DNA of 64,000 nt from Cochleicola gelatinilyticus (GTDB lineage: Bacteria > Bacteroidota > Bacteroidia > Flavobacteriales > Flavobacteriaceae), in the NCBI RefSeq assembly GCF_001637325.1, contig NZ_LRXL01000012.1, positions 124,001 through 188,000 of the forward strand, given 5' to 3'. Position numbers and translations under genes: made by a program. Below the pieces are notes generated by a model. The model did no database searches. It was not told where the DNA came from and saw nothing but the letters and a program-made list of their open reading frames with translations. Below, one piece after another: positions 1 through 8,647 of the stretch. Within the stretch, counting starts at the first letter, position 1. Every line of letters starts with the position of its first letter.

Positions 1-445
1 AATTATCCTTTAGTTTTAAATAATCTTCTCTTCCTACTTGTATAAAGTTAACTTTTACATGTAGACCTGTTTTAAACTTTAACGAAGTATGCGAATATTT
101 TTTATTATTTATAATGATATTTTGAAACTGATTCAACTTTAATTGCTCCCCATCATCATCACAGCAATACTCTAAATTACCTTCTGTGATATAGAAAAAA
201 ACCAACGGATTAGATTCCTGTCGTTTAAAAATTAAAATTGTTTCTTCAGAAAAAGTTACATCATAATCGATTAAAGAAACACCCGAATCAAAATCAATGG
301 TTTTAATAATTCCATTACCGTATTCATTATCGAATGTTAACACATGTTCTCCCCATTCTTTCTTTTCAATTTCCCCTCCTATTCTGCTTTTAATCTTTTC
401 AAGTAAATTTTTGTCATATTCTGTATCTATGGTAATTGATGGCAT
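1..445 (-). CDS. AraC-like transcriptional regulator, N-terminal part (partial)
   Basis: The frame is open on the minus strand from an ATG at 443-445 to the left edge, giving 148 codons without a stop, so the C-terminus lies outside the window. The protein starts MPSITIDTEYDKN. It has a cupin-like stretch, FFYITEGNLEY, followed by a double Cys and an acidic run, then HVKVNFIQVG. This pattern is typical of the N-terminal sensing half of flavobacterial AraC/XylS-type regulators, whose helix-turn-helix domain sits at the C-terminus. That DNA-binding half is not visible here, so the family call is an inference from the N-terminal style only. The 187-bp gap to the next gene holds no feature I can support. 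Confidence 0.5.
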   Translation of the reverse strand, partial: MPSITIDTEYDKNLLEKIKSRIGGEIEKKEWGEHVLTFDNEYGNGIIKTIDFDSGVSLIDYDVTFSEETILIFKRQESNPLVFFYITEGNLEYCCDDDGEQLKLNQFQNIIINNKKYSHTSLKFKTGLHVKVNFIQVGREDYLKLKDN

Positions 446-632
446 AATGTTTATTGACTTTTTACAGTTTTAAAAATAAAAAATAATATAGTACAAATTA
501 ATTACTATCTATAAGAAGCGATTAACCTATATGATGTTTCTATTAACTCAAATGAGTTTTAGAAGGATACGCTCTATAAATAATACATGAACACAAACCA
601 CAGCTACTCACATCTAACTGACAAATAGAAGA

Positions 633-1865
633 TTACCTGCCATTTTTAGCTTCGATCCATCGACTTAAATATTTAGAACTTTTTAATGTATGATGCTGAA
701 ACACCTGTCCGAGAAAAAAAGAGTTACGATGTGCGCCAAGATTTCCTTGAAGCCATATAACTTTTTTTATAAATTTTTCTGAAAATAATTGTTTCTGAAA
801 CCGCTTTTCTATGAGGTCAAATCCGTTTTTTTGTGCCCGAATCCATTTTGATTTTTCAGTGTACAATTGAATTGCTTCTGAAGCAAAATCGTAAGGTTCA
901 TCTTTTATCGAGCCATTAAAAGGAAATATTCCACACATACCTTCAGCACCAACGGTAGTAGTAACTGATGGTGTACCATATTGCATTGCATCGAGCAATT
1001 TCCCTTTTAACCCTGCTCCAAAACGTAGCGGAGCCAAGCAAACTCGTGCAGATTGAAAAACATGCCCTGCATCTTCGGCCCATCCTTTTAAGAGAAAACC
1101 TTCTTTTTTATTATTTAATTCACGAATTTGTTGTGGAGCATAAGCCCCAAAGACCTGTAATGTTGCTTGCGGAAGCTCTCTTTTTATTAAAGGCCATATT
1201 TTATTCTTTAATTCTAAAACAGCATCAACGTTAGGAGCATGTAGAAAATTTCCAATCGTCATAAAATCGATTCGTGCTTCAAAAGGAGGGAGTTGTTCTA
1301 TGAAATCTTCAGTAAGTTCATCTAGTAACAATGGAAGATAGAACAATATTCCAAAAGGAACTTGAAAGGTTTTTTGCAGAAGTTCTATTTCAAATTCAGA
1401 AATAATTAAGGAGACATCACATCGAAATATACTTGCCAATTCCCGTTTTGCAATATCTGTGTAAAGATCAGCTTCAGAAACTGGTATCCCTTGCTTAACA
1501 GCTTTGGCTCTTGCTTTCCGAAGAAAATGAAGATCCTCGGTGTCTAAAATCCGTAAAGCATTCGGACAATGTTCTGCCACGCGCCAACCAAATTGCTCTT
1601 CAGTAATAAAACGATCAAACAACACGACCGACGGATTCAACGTTGAAATAAATACATCGAAACTAGGATCGTTTAACTGTATTGCTTCGTAAGTAATCCC
1701 CAGTATATCGAGATTTACAGAACGTTCAGAAATGCTTGCGGTACTGGCAAAAACAATAGTGTACTCATTTTGGGAAAATAATTTGATCAACTGCATCATC
1801 CGTCCACCTGCTGCAGTAGTTGCAGGTTCTGGAATTGTATGACCAATAATAAGAAGTGTTTTCAA
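633..1865 (-). CDS. Glycosyltransferase family 4-like protein (410 aa)
   Basis: This is probably a GT-B fold glycosyltransferase that moves a sugar from a nucleotide donor onto a glycan or protein acceptor; the acceptor cannot be told. The N-terminus (MKTLLIIGHTIPEPATTAAGGR) has the glycine-rich acceptor-side loop seen in GT4 enzymes. In the C-terminal half, FMTIGNFLHAPNVDAV opens the donor-binding domain, and CLAPLRFGAGLKGKLLDAM followed by QYGTPSVTTTVGAEGM matches the GT4 donor site, with Asp in place of the usual second Glu of the EX7E motif. It starts 22 bp after the stop of the upstream BNR lipoprotein gene, so the two may be co-transcribed. There is no signal peptide, so a cytosolic location is expected. 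Confidence 0.8.
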   Translation of the reverse strand: MKTLLIIGHTIPEPATTAAGGRMMQLIKLFSQNEYTIVFASTASISERSVNLDILGITYEAIQLNDPSFDVFISTLNPSVVLFDRFITEEQFGWRVAEHCPNALRILDTEDLHFLRKARAKAVKQGIPVSEADLYTDIAKRELASIFRCDVSLIISEFEIELLQKTFQVPFGILFYLPLLLDELTEDFIEQLPPFEARIDFMTIGNFLHAPNVDAVLELKNKIWPLIKRELPQATLQVFGAYAPQQIRELNNKKEGFLLKGWAEDAGHVFQSARVCLAPLRFGAGLKGKLLDAMQYGTPSVTTTVGAEGMCGIFPFNGSIKDEPYDFASEAIQLYTEKSKWIRAQKNGFDLIEKRFQKQLFSEKFIKKVIWLQGNLGAHRNSFFLGQVFQHHTLKSSKYLSRWIEAKNGR

Positions 1866-1887
1866 AAAAAATTAAAATGAATGTTTT

Positions 1888-3141
1888 TTACAACTGTTCA
1901 ATAGCAAGATAGCTCATTTTAATGAACGGCTGCTTTTCTTTGCTAAATTCTGTCCAAGCAAAATACAACTTGTCATTGTACAATTCCATTTGAGGGAATC
2001 CGCTGGAGCGACCACTTTCAATATTAGCGATTTCAATTGCCTCGCCTTTTTCTCCATCATCACTAATTTTCGAAGCCATAATATACGTTTGTGCCCCATC
2101 GGTCTCTAACCAACACACTACTGCTTCGGTTGCCGTAATTAGCGCTATGTCTACTCTCCCGACAGCTTCAGAACTATCCATGCGTATAGGATTCTTAAAA
2201 GTTGCTCCGTTATCTTCAGAAAAAGCAGCATAGACTTTAGGGAGTTCATTTGCTCCAGTGAACCAAGCTACAGCAACAGACGCGTCTATAGCAGAAATAG
2301 CTGGACCATTTACGGGACAACCGGCAATTTTCCACGCATCGTTCCCAAGAGTTTGTGGTGCAGTCCATTTATTATTTTCCCATCGAAGAATTGAAACATC
2401 CCTAATCTCCTCATCACTCCGATCACGATAGGCAACAATGGGTCCTTTAGAAGTAATTGCTGCCGCTGTATTACAACAGTCGCACACCTTTGAATCGAGT
2501 TCTGTCTCGTTTGCGATACTTCCATCTGTATGCACTACAGCACTTCGAAGCGTCATTGCTCCCGCACTCGAGTGCTGATCGTGACCTTCATGTCCTCCGG
2601 TCGTATTTCTACCATCCAACCAAGTTATAAAAAATGATTCTTCTCCATAAGGTTGCATAGAAACAAACCCGTGCTCACTCTTCGTTCCATCTTTATGAAG
2701 GATGAAGTTTTTATTCCACCGTTGAGTTTCAGAAGAAAAAAGGTTTAATTTAATGTCGTAGGTGTAGGTACCGTTAGCAGAGCGTTGCAGGATGTTTGTT
2801 AAAATAGATCCGTTGTTTTCAGCGATTACGGGGAAATCGGCCCAGTTGGTAAACCAATCGGTTCCGGAAGTTACCGTCTCCACAGACTCCCATGAAGCAT
2901 CTTTAAGAACGCTATATTTTAGAAAATCGGTCGTGTCTTTTGTTTCAACCCAACTAAAGAACAATCCATTTTCACTACCGAATAAACGTGGGAGTGCGCT
3001 GTTTTCTTCGGAAGGATTTTCTATGAATTCAACCTTTGTAGTTTCAGAAGAAACAGACGAATCTTTATTATTTTTTTGTTTGCAGCTTACGCAAAAAACT
3101 ACAACACTCCATAATAGTATTGTTCTTAATAATAAAAACAT
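1888..3141 (-). CDS. BNR/sialidase-like lipoprotein with His-rich loop and CDCC motif (417 aa)
   Basis: A hydrophobic leader ends in VFCVSCKQK, a lipobox-like site, so the product is probably an outer-membrane or periplasmic lipoprotein. The body looks like a six-bladed beta-propeller of the BNR/exo-sialidase superfamily, with blade-like segments such as FSEDNGATFKNPIRM, an Asp-box-like element. Two features stand out: GGHEGHDQHSS, rich in His, and SKVCDCCNTAA, with three clustered Cys. Both could bind metal; that is an inference. Catalytic sialidase residues cannot be confirmed by eye, so glycosidase activity is unproven. The gene begins 15 bp after the rimO stop and precedes a glycosyltransferase, all on the minus strand, which fits one transcript. 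Confidence 0.65.
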   Translation of the reverse strand: MFLLLRTILLWSVVVFCVSCKQKNNKDSSVSSETTKVEFIENPSEENSALPRLFGSENGLFFSWVETKDTTDFLKYSVLKDASWESVETVTSGTDWFTNWADFPVIAENNGSILTNILQRSANGTYTYDIKLNLFSSETQRWNKNFILHKDGTKSEHGFVSMQPYGEESFFITWLDGRNTTGGHEGHDQHSSAGAMTLRSAVVHTDGSIANETELDSKVCDCCNTAAAITSKGPIVAYRDRSDEEIRDVSILRWENNKWTAPQTLGNDAWKIAGCPVNGPAISAIDASVAVAWFTGANELPKVYAAFSEDNGATFKNPIRMDSSEAVGRVDIALITATEAVVCWLETDGAQTYIMASKISDDGEKGEAIEIANIESGRSSGFPQMELYNDKLYFAWTEFSKEKQPFIKMSYLAIEQL

Positions 3142-3156
3142 ATCCAGTAATTATAA

Positions 3157-4458
3157 TTAAACTACCTCTGCGTACAAGTCGAAATCTTCTGCTGCTGTTA
3201 CGCGCACTGTAGCAAATTCACCCGTTCGTAGGTAGCCGTTTTCAGCATTGATTAAAACTTCATTATCCACATCGGGACTATCAAATTCGGTACGACCTAC
3301 AAAATAGGTCCCTTCCTTCCGATCGATAATCACTCTAAATTCTTTCCCAATTTTTTGCTGATTTAACTCCCAAGAGATCTGTGACTGAATTTCCATGATC
3401 TTATTAGCACGTTCCATCTTAACCTCTTCGGGCACATCATCTACTAAATTATACGCATGTGTGTTCTCTTCGTGAGAGTAGGTAAAGCAGCCCAAACGCT
3501 CAAAACGCATTTCGGTTACCCAATCTCTTAGAGTTTCAAAATCTTCTTGCGTTTCACCCGGATACCCAACGATAAGTGTGGTACGAATCGCCATTTCAGG
3601 TACGGCTTCACGAAATTCTTTTAATAATTTCGTGGTTTTTGCTTTGGTAGTTCCACGGCGCATGGATTTAAGGATAGGATCTGCAATGTGTTGCAGCGGA
3701 ATATCCATGTAATTACAGAGCTTCGGTTCCTTGCGCATCACTTCGAGCACATCCATTGGGAACCCTGTGGGAAAGGCATAATGCAACCGAATCCACTCAA
3801 TCCCCTCAACTTTTACTAATTTCTGAAGCAATTCAGCAAGGTTACGTTTTTTGTATAGATCGAGTCCGTAATAGGTAAGATCTTGCGCAATAAGAATAAG
3901 TTCTTTTACACCATTCGCTGCAAGCTTTTCCGCTTCGGTCACCAAATCTTCCATGGGAGTGGATCGGTGTTTTCCCCGCATGATCGGGATGGCACAGAAC
4001 GAACACGGACGGTCACATCCTTCAGCAATCTTTAGATATGCGTAATTTTTAGGCGTGGTAGTAAGACGTTCTCCAATTAATTCGTGCTTATAATCGGCGC
4101 CGAGGGCTTTTAGCAGTCCTGGTAATTCTGTGGTACCGAAGTACTGATCGACATCGGGAATTTCTTTTTGAAGATCTGGTTTGTAGCGCTCGGAAAGGCA
4201 TCCTGTTACAAAAACTTTATCTACAACCCCGTCCTGTTTTTTCTGAACGTATTCTAAGATAGTATTTACACTTTCCTCTTTTGCGTTTGCGATGAAACCG
4301 CAGGTGTTAATCACCACTACATTTCCTTCTTCTTCGTGTACTACTTCTTTATTGTTGGCGCGGAGTTGCCCCATGAGTACTTCACTGTCGTATACATTCT
4401 TGGAGCATCCAAGGGTAACTACATTGATCTTATTCTTTTTTAGTGTTTTTGTTCTCAT
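3157..4458 (-). CDS. rimO: Ribosomal protein uS12 methylthiotransferase RimO
   Basis: RimO is a radical-SAM enzyme that adds a methylthio group to a conserved Asp of ribosomal protein S12. The 433-residue length is usual. The N-terminal UPF0004 domain contains VTLGCSKNVYDSE and VINTCGF, supplying ligands for the auxiliary cluster. The radical SAM motif CDRPCSFC has Cys148, Cys152 and Cys155. A TRAM domain ends the protein (EFRVIIDRKEG to GEFATVRVTAAEDFDLYAEVV). In Bacteroidota rimO commonly lies just downstream of ftsY; here a SET-domain gene is placed between them. The start MRTKTLKKNKINVVTLGCSKN is the only ATG giving the full first domain. Confidence 0.95.
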   Translation of the reverse strand: MRTKTLKKNKINVVTLGCSKNVYDSEVLMGQLRANNKEVVHEEEGNVVVINTCGFIANAKEESVNTILEYVQKKQDGVVDKVFVTGCLSERYKPDLQKEIPDVDQYFGTTELPGLLKALGADYKHELIGERLTTTPKNYAYLKIAEGCDRPCSFCAIPIMRGKHRSTPMEDLVTEAEKLAANGVKELILIAQDLTYYGLDLYKKRNLAELLQKLVKVEGIEWIRLHYAFPTGFPMDVLEVMRKEPKLCNYMDIPLQHIADPILKSMRRGTTKAKTTKLLKEFREAVPEMAIRTTLIVGYPGETQEDFETLRDWVTEMRFERLGCFTYSHEENTHAYNLVDDVPEEVKMERANKIMEIQSQISWELNQQKIGKEFRVIIDRKEGTYFVGRTEFDSPDVDNEVLINAENGYLRTGEFATVRVTAAEDFDLYAEVV

Positions 4459-4543
4459 AGTGCATTCCGTACCTACGGCTGTTTATAAAGGGGTGCAAAG
4501 ATACCTCTTATATTTCGGAAAACAATAGTTTGTATTTACCGGT

Positions 4544-5131
4544 TTAGTTCCGCTTAAAATAAAGGGTTAGGATAGACTCTAGTTCTTCGTTGCCCGCATT
4601 AATTGCTTCAATACGTTCTTTTGTTTTCTTCGGAAGGAGTTCTGCTAAGGGTTGTGGCAGCGTAGCAATCTTCGGAAACACTGCTGCTATTTTTTTATCC
4701 CATTTTTTATGATGGTGCTCTAGGTCATCGGGATATACGATTTTACGTTTTGTTCCTTCTTCTGAAGGTTGAAAAGGAGTATCCACATTGAGATACCCAT
4801 AATCGTCTGTGAGTTGTTCTCCGGGATGAATATCGCGCACAGCAATTTCAAAATCGTAAGCTGTCGAAAGGCAATTCGATTTAAAGCTATGATTTACAAA
4901 ACGTCCGTGATCCCAGCAAAGCACATAATTGCCTTTACTGTTACGATACGAATAGGTGTCTAAAATATTTTGAAACGGTGGTGCCATTTCAGAAAATTGT
5001 TGTGTAGTAAATTCTCGGTCTAATTCGTCCAGCACCCAAGTAATGGTACCCGCAGGGATGAATTGAGTTGCAACAACTCCATGTCCTATTTCATTGTTAA
5101 TAAAGCGTAATTCGGTATGTGGATGGATCAT
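4544..5131 (-). CDS. SET-domain protein, putative protein-lysine methyltransferase (195 aa)
   Basis: The protein looks like a stand-alone SET domain, which transfers a methyl group from S-adenosylmethionine to lysine. Key elements are in order: GHGVVATQFIPAGTITWV near the N-terminus (SET-N), FVNHSFKSNCLS with the NHS/C pseudoknot core, DIHPGEQLTDDYGYLN with the catalytic-type tyrosine, then a helical basic tail of about 70 residues. No signal peptide is present, so the enzyme is cytosolic. It lies 101 bp after ftsY and 85 bp before rimO on the same strand, breaking the usual ftsY-rimO adjacency. The substrate is unknown; adjacency to ribosome-modifying rimO allows but does not prove a ribosomal or translation-factor substrate. 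Confidence 0.8.
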   Translation of the reverse strand: MIHPHTELRFINNEIGHGVVATQFIPAGTITWVLDELDREFTTQQFSEMAPPFQNILDTYSYRNSKGNYVLCWDHGRFVNHSFKSNCLSTAYDFEIAVRDIHPGEQLTDDYGYLNVDTPFQPSEEGTKRKIVYPDDLEHHHKKWDKKIAAVFPKIATLPQPLAELLPKKTKERIEAINAGNEELESILTLYFKRN

Positions 5132-5232
5132 ATATTTTATTGATTTTTTTATTACCTAGTGGATAGCCACCAGATATACTATCAATTAAATATACTGAGT
5201 TGCACAAATGATTTTGAAAAAGTAATGTTAAA

Positions 5233-6186
5233 CTATTTGAAGAAACTATCTACAAATTCAAACTTATTAAATACCTGCAGATCTTCCATCCCTTCTCCTA
5301 CTCCAATGTATTTTACTGGGATCTGAAACTGATCGCTAATACCTATAACAACACCCCCTTTAGCAGTTCCGTCAAGTTTAGTGACAGCTAAAGAAGTTAC
5401 TTCGGTTGCTGCTGTAAATTGTTTCGCTTGCTCAAAAGCATTTTGCCCAGTAGAACCATCAAGAACCAACAAGACTTCGTGTGGTGCATCGGGAATCACT
5501 TTTTGCATAACTCTTTTTACCTTGGTAAGTTCGTTCATTAAGTTTACTTTGTTGTGCAACCTTCCTGCTGTGTCGATAATCACTACATCTGCATTTTGTT
5601 TTACAGCACTTTCTAACGTATCGAAAGCGACACTGGCAGGATCACTTCCCATACTTTGCTTTACAATAGGAACTTCGGTACGATCTGCCCATATTTGTAA
5701 TTGATCGATGGCTGCAGCACGAAACGTATCTGCGGCTCCTAAAACAACTTTCTTTCCTGCTTTTTTAAATTGAAATGCAAGCTTCCCTATGGTGGTTGTT
5801 TTACCAACTCCATTTACACCTACCACCATAATGACATGTGGTGTATTTTTTTCGGGGATTTCGAATTTGGTTTCGTTTCCTACATTAGTTTCACTTAAAA
5901 GTCCGGCAATCTCTTCGCGAAGAATCTGGTTAAGCTCGTCGGTTCCTACATATTTATCCGTAGCAACACGAGCTTCGATACGTTTAATAATTTTCAATGT
6001 GGTATTTACACCAACATCACTAGATACGAGCACTTCTTCTAAATTATCTAGAACATCGTCGTCTACCTTGCTTTTCCCAGCAACTGCTTTACTTAATTTG
6101 TCGAAAAAAGTCGATTTTGATTTTTCGAGTCCTTTGTCGAGGGTTTCTTTTTTTTCTTTGGAGAATATTTTTTTAAAAAAGCTCAT
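5233..6186 (-). CDS. ftsY: Signal recognition particle receptor FtsY
   Basis: FtsY is the membrane-associated GTPase that docks SRP-ribosome complexes at the Sec translocon. The 317-residue protein has a short basic N-terminus (MSFFKKIFSKEKKE) in place of the long acidic A domain of enterobacteria, then the N domain, then the G domain. The G domain shows GVNGVGKT at residues 123-130 (P-loop), DTFRAAA, DTAGR, TKLDGTAKGG and the C-terminal GVGEGMEDLQVF. It follows the rpmB-rpmG-DUF4295 group, separated by a terminator-like hairpin, which is the standard Bacteroidota arrangement. Confidence 0.96.
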   Translation of the reverse strand: MSFFKKIFSKEKKETLDKGLEKSKSTFFDKLSKAVAGKSKVDDDVLDNLEEVLVSSDVGVNTTLKIIKRIEARVATDKYVGTDELNQILREEIAGLLSETNVGNETKFEIPEKNTPHVIMVVGVNGVGKTTTIGKLAFQFKKAGKKVVLGAADTFRAAAIDQLQIWADRTEVPIVKQSMGSDPASVAFDTLESAVKQNADVVIIDTAGRLHNKVNLMNELTKVKRVMQKVIPDAPHEVLLVLDGSTGQNAFEQAKQFTAATEVTSLAVTKLDGTAKGGVVIGISDQFQIPVKYIGVGEGMEDLQVFNKFEFVDSFFK

Positions 6187-6316
6187 TAAACAAGTGAATT
6201 AGTCTGTGATTGAGTTTGTTAGTTTTATTTGCGTTAGGGATTGCGGATGCTACCGTGTAGCGACAAAAGCCCGACCTTTTTTGCCCTAGGCGAAAAAAGA
6301 GTAACGCCCAAAAATA

Positions 6317-6346
6317 CAAAAAGCCACTCTCGTAAAAAAGTGGCTT
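6317..6346 (-). terminator. Intrinsic terminator after the rpmB-rpmG-DUF4295 operon
   Basis: AAGCCACT (6321-6328) pairs with AGTGGCTT (6339-6346). Read on the minus strand the hairpin is followed by a T-rich tract. It begins 22 bp after the DUF4295 stop, so it should end or attenuate the ribosomal-protein transcript before ftsY. Confidence 0.7.
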
Positions 6347-6368
6347 GTATACTATATGTTACGATGGG

Positions 6369-6521
6369 TTATTTTTTGTTTAACCAATCGTTTACTAAAT
6401 CCGGTGCCATAATGGCTTCGGAGAAAGTATATGCTCCTGTTTTAGGCGACTTTACCATTTTAACTGCTTTGGTAAGACGCTTCGATCCTGTTTGTAACGA
6501 TGCTACTGATTTCTTTGCCAT
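6369..6521 (-). CDS. DUF4295 family small basic protein (50 aa)
   Basis: This is a short reading frame of 50 codons plus stop, starting MAKKSVASLQTGSKRL and ending NDWLNKK. It matches the DUF4295 family, a small Lys-rich protein that in Bacteroidota is encoded directly after rpmG. It lies 9 bp downstream of the rpmG stop and is probably translated from the same message. Size, charge and position suggest a ribosome-associated protein, but no function has been established to my knowledge. A terminator-like hairpin follows it. Confidence 0.93.
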   Translation of the reverse strand: MAKKSVASLQTGSKRLTKAVKMVKSPKTGAYTFSEAIMAPDLVNDWLNKK

Positions 6522-6530
6522 GGCCTATCC

Positions 6531-6713
6531 TTATTTAATTTCTTTATGAACCGTCATTTTTTTCAAGATTGGGTTGAATTTTTTCAACTCCATTCTATCC
6601 GGCGTGTTCTTTTTGTTCTTTGTGGTGATGTAACGAGATGTTCCCGGCTTTCCCGACTCTTTGTGCTCGGTGCACTCTAAGATCACTTGTACTCTATTTC
6701 CTTTTTTAGCCAT
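6531..6713 (-). CDS. rpmG: 50S ribosomal protein bL33
   Basis: The 60-residue protein begins [19 protein letters not shown] and ends [16 protein letters not shown], matching the bacterial L33 pattern of the large ribosomal subunit. The four-Cys zinc form is absent: only one Cys is seen (ECTEHK), so this is a zinc-independent (C-) type. It sits between rpmB (26 bp upstream) and DUF4295 (9 bp downstream), consistent with one operon. Confidence 0.96.
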   Translation of the reverse strand: MAKKGNRVQVILECTEHKESGKPGTSRYITTKNKKNTPDRMELKKFNPILKKMTVHKEIK

Positions 6714-6739
6714 TGTAACAGACTTTATTCGTTATCTAA

Positions 6740-6979
6740 TTATTTATTCAAAAAGCCTTTTTCGCGCGCTTCTTTAATCACGGCAGAAATTCCTTTTTTA
6801 TTGATGTTTTTTAAAGCGGAGGTAGAAACCTTTAAGGTTAACCACTTGTCCTCTTCAGGAATGTAAAAACGTTTTTTAACTAAGTTCACATTGAACTTTC
6901 GTTTTGTTTTATTCATCGCGTGCGACACGTTATTTCCAACCATCGCTCTTTTACCTGTAAGCTCACAAACTCTTGACAT
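6740..6979 (-). CDS. rpmB: 50S ribosomal protein bL28
   Basis: The 79-residue protein starts [20 protein letters not shown] and continues with [18 protein letters not shown], the L28 signature; it ends REKGFLNK. It is the first gene of the rpmB-rpmG-DUF4295 operon. A well-matched Bacteroidota promoter lies 38-68 bp upstream of its start, inside the gap to cinA, so it is probably transcribed independently of cinA. Confidence 0.96.
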   Translation of the reverse strand: MSRVCELTGKRAMVGNNVSHAMNKTKRKFNVNLVKKRFYIPEEDKWLTLKVSTSALKNINKKGISAVIKEAREKGFLNK

Positions 6980-7016
6980 TACTTCAACTATTAATTAGTT
7001 ATTTTAAAACAGGCTG

Positions 7017-7047
7017 CAAATTTAAGACATTTTATCCTCATACACAA
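7017..7047 (-). promoter_or_regulatory. Candidate Bacteroidota promoter for rpmB operon
   Basis: On the minus strand TTG (7045-7047) is followed after 20 bp by TAAATTTG (7017-7024), an exact match to the TAnnTTTG -7 element. The -7 box lies about 38 bp upstream of the rpmB ATG. The call rests on consensus matching only. Confidence 0.55.
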
Positions 7048-7057
7048 CAAAAGGAAA

Positions 7058-8305
7058 TCAGTTTTTTGAAATTTCTTTTAGAAGCATTTCAAAAGCCTTG
7101 TTTGTTGCTCTTTTTATAACGCGTTCTCTGGCCTCTCCAAAACTAAATTTTTCTGAAAAAACTCCTTCCGGACTGGCAATTGCAATATAAACAGTTCCGA
7201 TATCGGCATCGGCATCTCCTTTTGTAGGCCCAGCGTTTCCAGTAGTTGCGATGGCATAATCGGTTTTAAAGACTTTGGTGCATTGTGTAGCCATGGCCTC
7301 TGCAACTTCCCCACTCACTACAGAATACTTTTCAATAAGCGCGGCACTTACCCCTAATAATTCGGTTTTTAATGTTGTTTTATAGGGTACCATGCTACCC
7401 ATTAAAAATTTTGAAGCCCCTGAATTTTGGGTAATATGTTGTACAAGCGCCCCTCCCGTGCAACTTTCTGCCAAACTTAATGTTTGATTTTTTTGTGTTA
7501 ACAAAGAAGCGATGCGTAATTCGATGCTGGTTTCATCTTCAAACCCTACTGCAATGTCTTGCAATAAGTTTTGCAGATTTTCCATTTGTGCATCGACTCG
7601 ATCTACTAAAATTTTCTGATTTATATTCGTAGATGATAACCGCAAGCGAACTCTCCCTAAAGAAGGTAAATACGCTAGTTTAATATCTTTTGGAAGATTG
7701 TTTTCCCAATCGGTAATAATTTCCTGTATCTCGCTTTCACCTTTTCCGTAGGTAAGCAATGTTTTATGGTAAATGTGTGGCCGATTAAATCGTTTAATCA
7801 CCCGAGGAAGCACCTCATCTTGTAGTAGATACTTCATTTCGTATGGAACACCAGGCATGGAAACAAAAACCACATTATCTTTTTCGAACCACATACCTGG
7901 AGCAGTACCGTGTTGGTTTTTTAAAACTGTAGCTGTTGAAGGAACCATCGCTTGACTTAAATTCGATGGAAGCGTAGGACGTTTTACATAATTCTCGAAA
8001 ATAAATTTTATATGCGCTAAGACCTCCGCATTCTCAACGAGATGATCGTCTAGAAATTCGCAAAATGTTTCTTTAGTAATATCATCTTTAGTAGGACCTA
8101 ACCCACCAGTAACTAATACTAAATCTACTCGATTCTTAGCATCCTCTAATGCATGTAATATATGAGCACGTTCATCTTGTACCGAAGTGATCTGGTACAC
8201 CTTTACTCCTATCGCATTAAGTTGTTTTGATATATAAGCAGAATTTGTGTCTACAATTTGTCCGATGAGTATTTCATCTCCAATGGTGATTATTTCCGCC
8301 AGCAT
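7058..8305 (-). CDS. cinA: CinA-like nicotinamide-nucleotide amidase / competence-damage protein
   Basis: At 415 residues this is a full-length two-domain CinA. The N-terminal MoaB/COG1058 domain starts AEIITIGDEILIGQIVDTNS and includes LVTGGLGPTKDDITK; this part carries ADP-ribose pyrophosphatase activity in studied homologues. The C-terminal PncC domain has TLSLAESCTGGALVQ, with the catalytic-type Ser, and ATTGNAGPTKGD; it hydrolyses nicotinamide mononucleotide to recycle pyridine nucleotides. It follows the Hpt gene by 3 bp on the same strand. No recombination genes adjoin it, so a competence role is not supported by context. Confidence 0.93.
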   Translation of the reverse strand: MLAEIITIGDEILIGQIVDTNSAYISKQLNAIGVKVYQITSVQDERAHILHALEDAKNRVDLVLVTGGLGPTKDDITKETFCEFLDDHLVENAEVLAHIKFIFENYVKRPTLPSNLSQAMVPSTATVLKNQHGTAPGMWFEKDNVVFVSMPGVPYEMKYLLQDEVLPRVIKRFNRPHIYHKTLLTYGKGESEIQEIITDWENNLPKDIKLAYLPSLGRVRLRLSSTNINQKILVDRVDAQMENLQNLLQDIAVGFEDETSIELRIASLLTQKNQTLSLAESCTGGALVQHITQNSGASKFLMGSMVPYKTTLKTELLGVSAALIEKYSVVSGEVAEAMATQCTKVFKTDYAIATTGNAGPTKGDADADIGTVYIAIASPEGVFSEKFSFGEARERVIKRATNKAFEMLLKEISKN

Positions 8306-8308
8306 ATA

Positions 8309-8647
8309 TTATGAATAATCTTCTTCTAGCTGCTTAAACACCTTATGTAAGGTAGCACTTAGGTGCTTAACGCTAGGAGCTATTACCGAATTACTTTTGC
8401 TTGTTTTGGTCCATGCTTCGACAGCTGCAACTTCTTTCATAAGATCAATACCGAACATCTCGATATTTGGTTTCATTTTATGAGCGAATTGATAGGCCAA
8501 TTCCTTATTATCGTTTGATACTGCTTCTTCTAAAGAAGCTAAATCTGGTGGGATCTCTTCTAAAAATGTTTGTGCCACCACAGCCATAAAATCCTGATCT
8601 CCACCAGCAATTTCGTTTAAACTTTCGGTTGAATAAATTTTACTCAT
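8309..8647 (-). CDS. Histidine phosphotransfer (Hpt) domain protein (112 aa)
   Basis: This is a stand-alone Hpt domain that would pass phosphate between a hybrid sensor kinase and a response regulator. The helical bundle carries AYQFAHKMKPNIEMFG, with His56 as the expected phosphorylated residue; the usual AHxLK is here AHKMK. An acidic loop (EEIPPDLASLEEAV) precedes it, as in other Hpt proteins. Its start abuts the stop of the FAH-family gene and it ends 3 bp before cinA. No sensor kinase or response regulator is encoded nearby, so its partner lies elsewhere. Confidence 0.85.
   Translation of the reverse strand: MSKIYSTESLNEIAGGDQDFMAVVAQTFLEEIPPDLASLEEAVSNDNKELAYQFAHKMKPNIEMFGIDLMKEVAAVEAWTKTSKSNSVIAPSVKHLSATLHKVFKQLEEDYS

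Noticed and set aside
5155-5185. Terminator after ftsY
   Set aside because: CTAGTGG/CCACCAG can pair only with G-U help and there is no T run in either direction.
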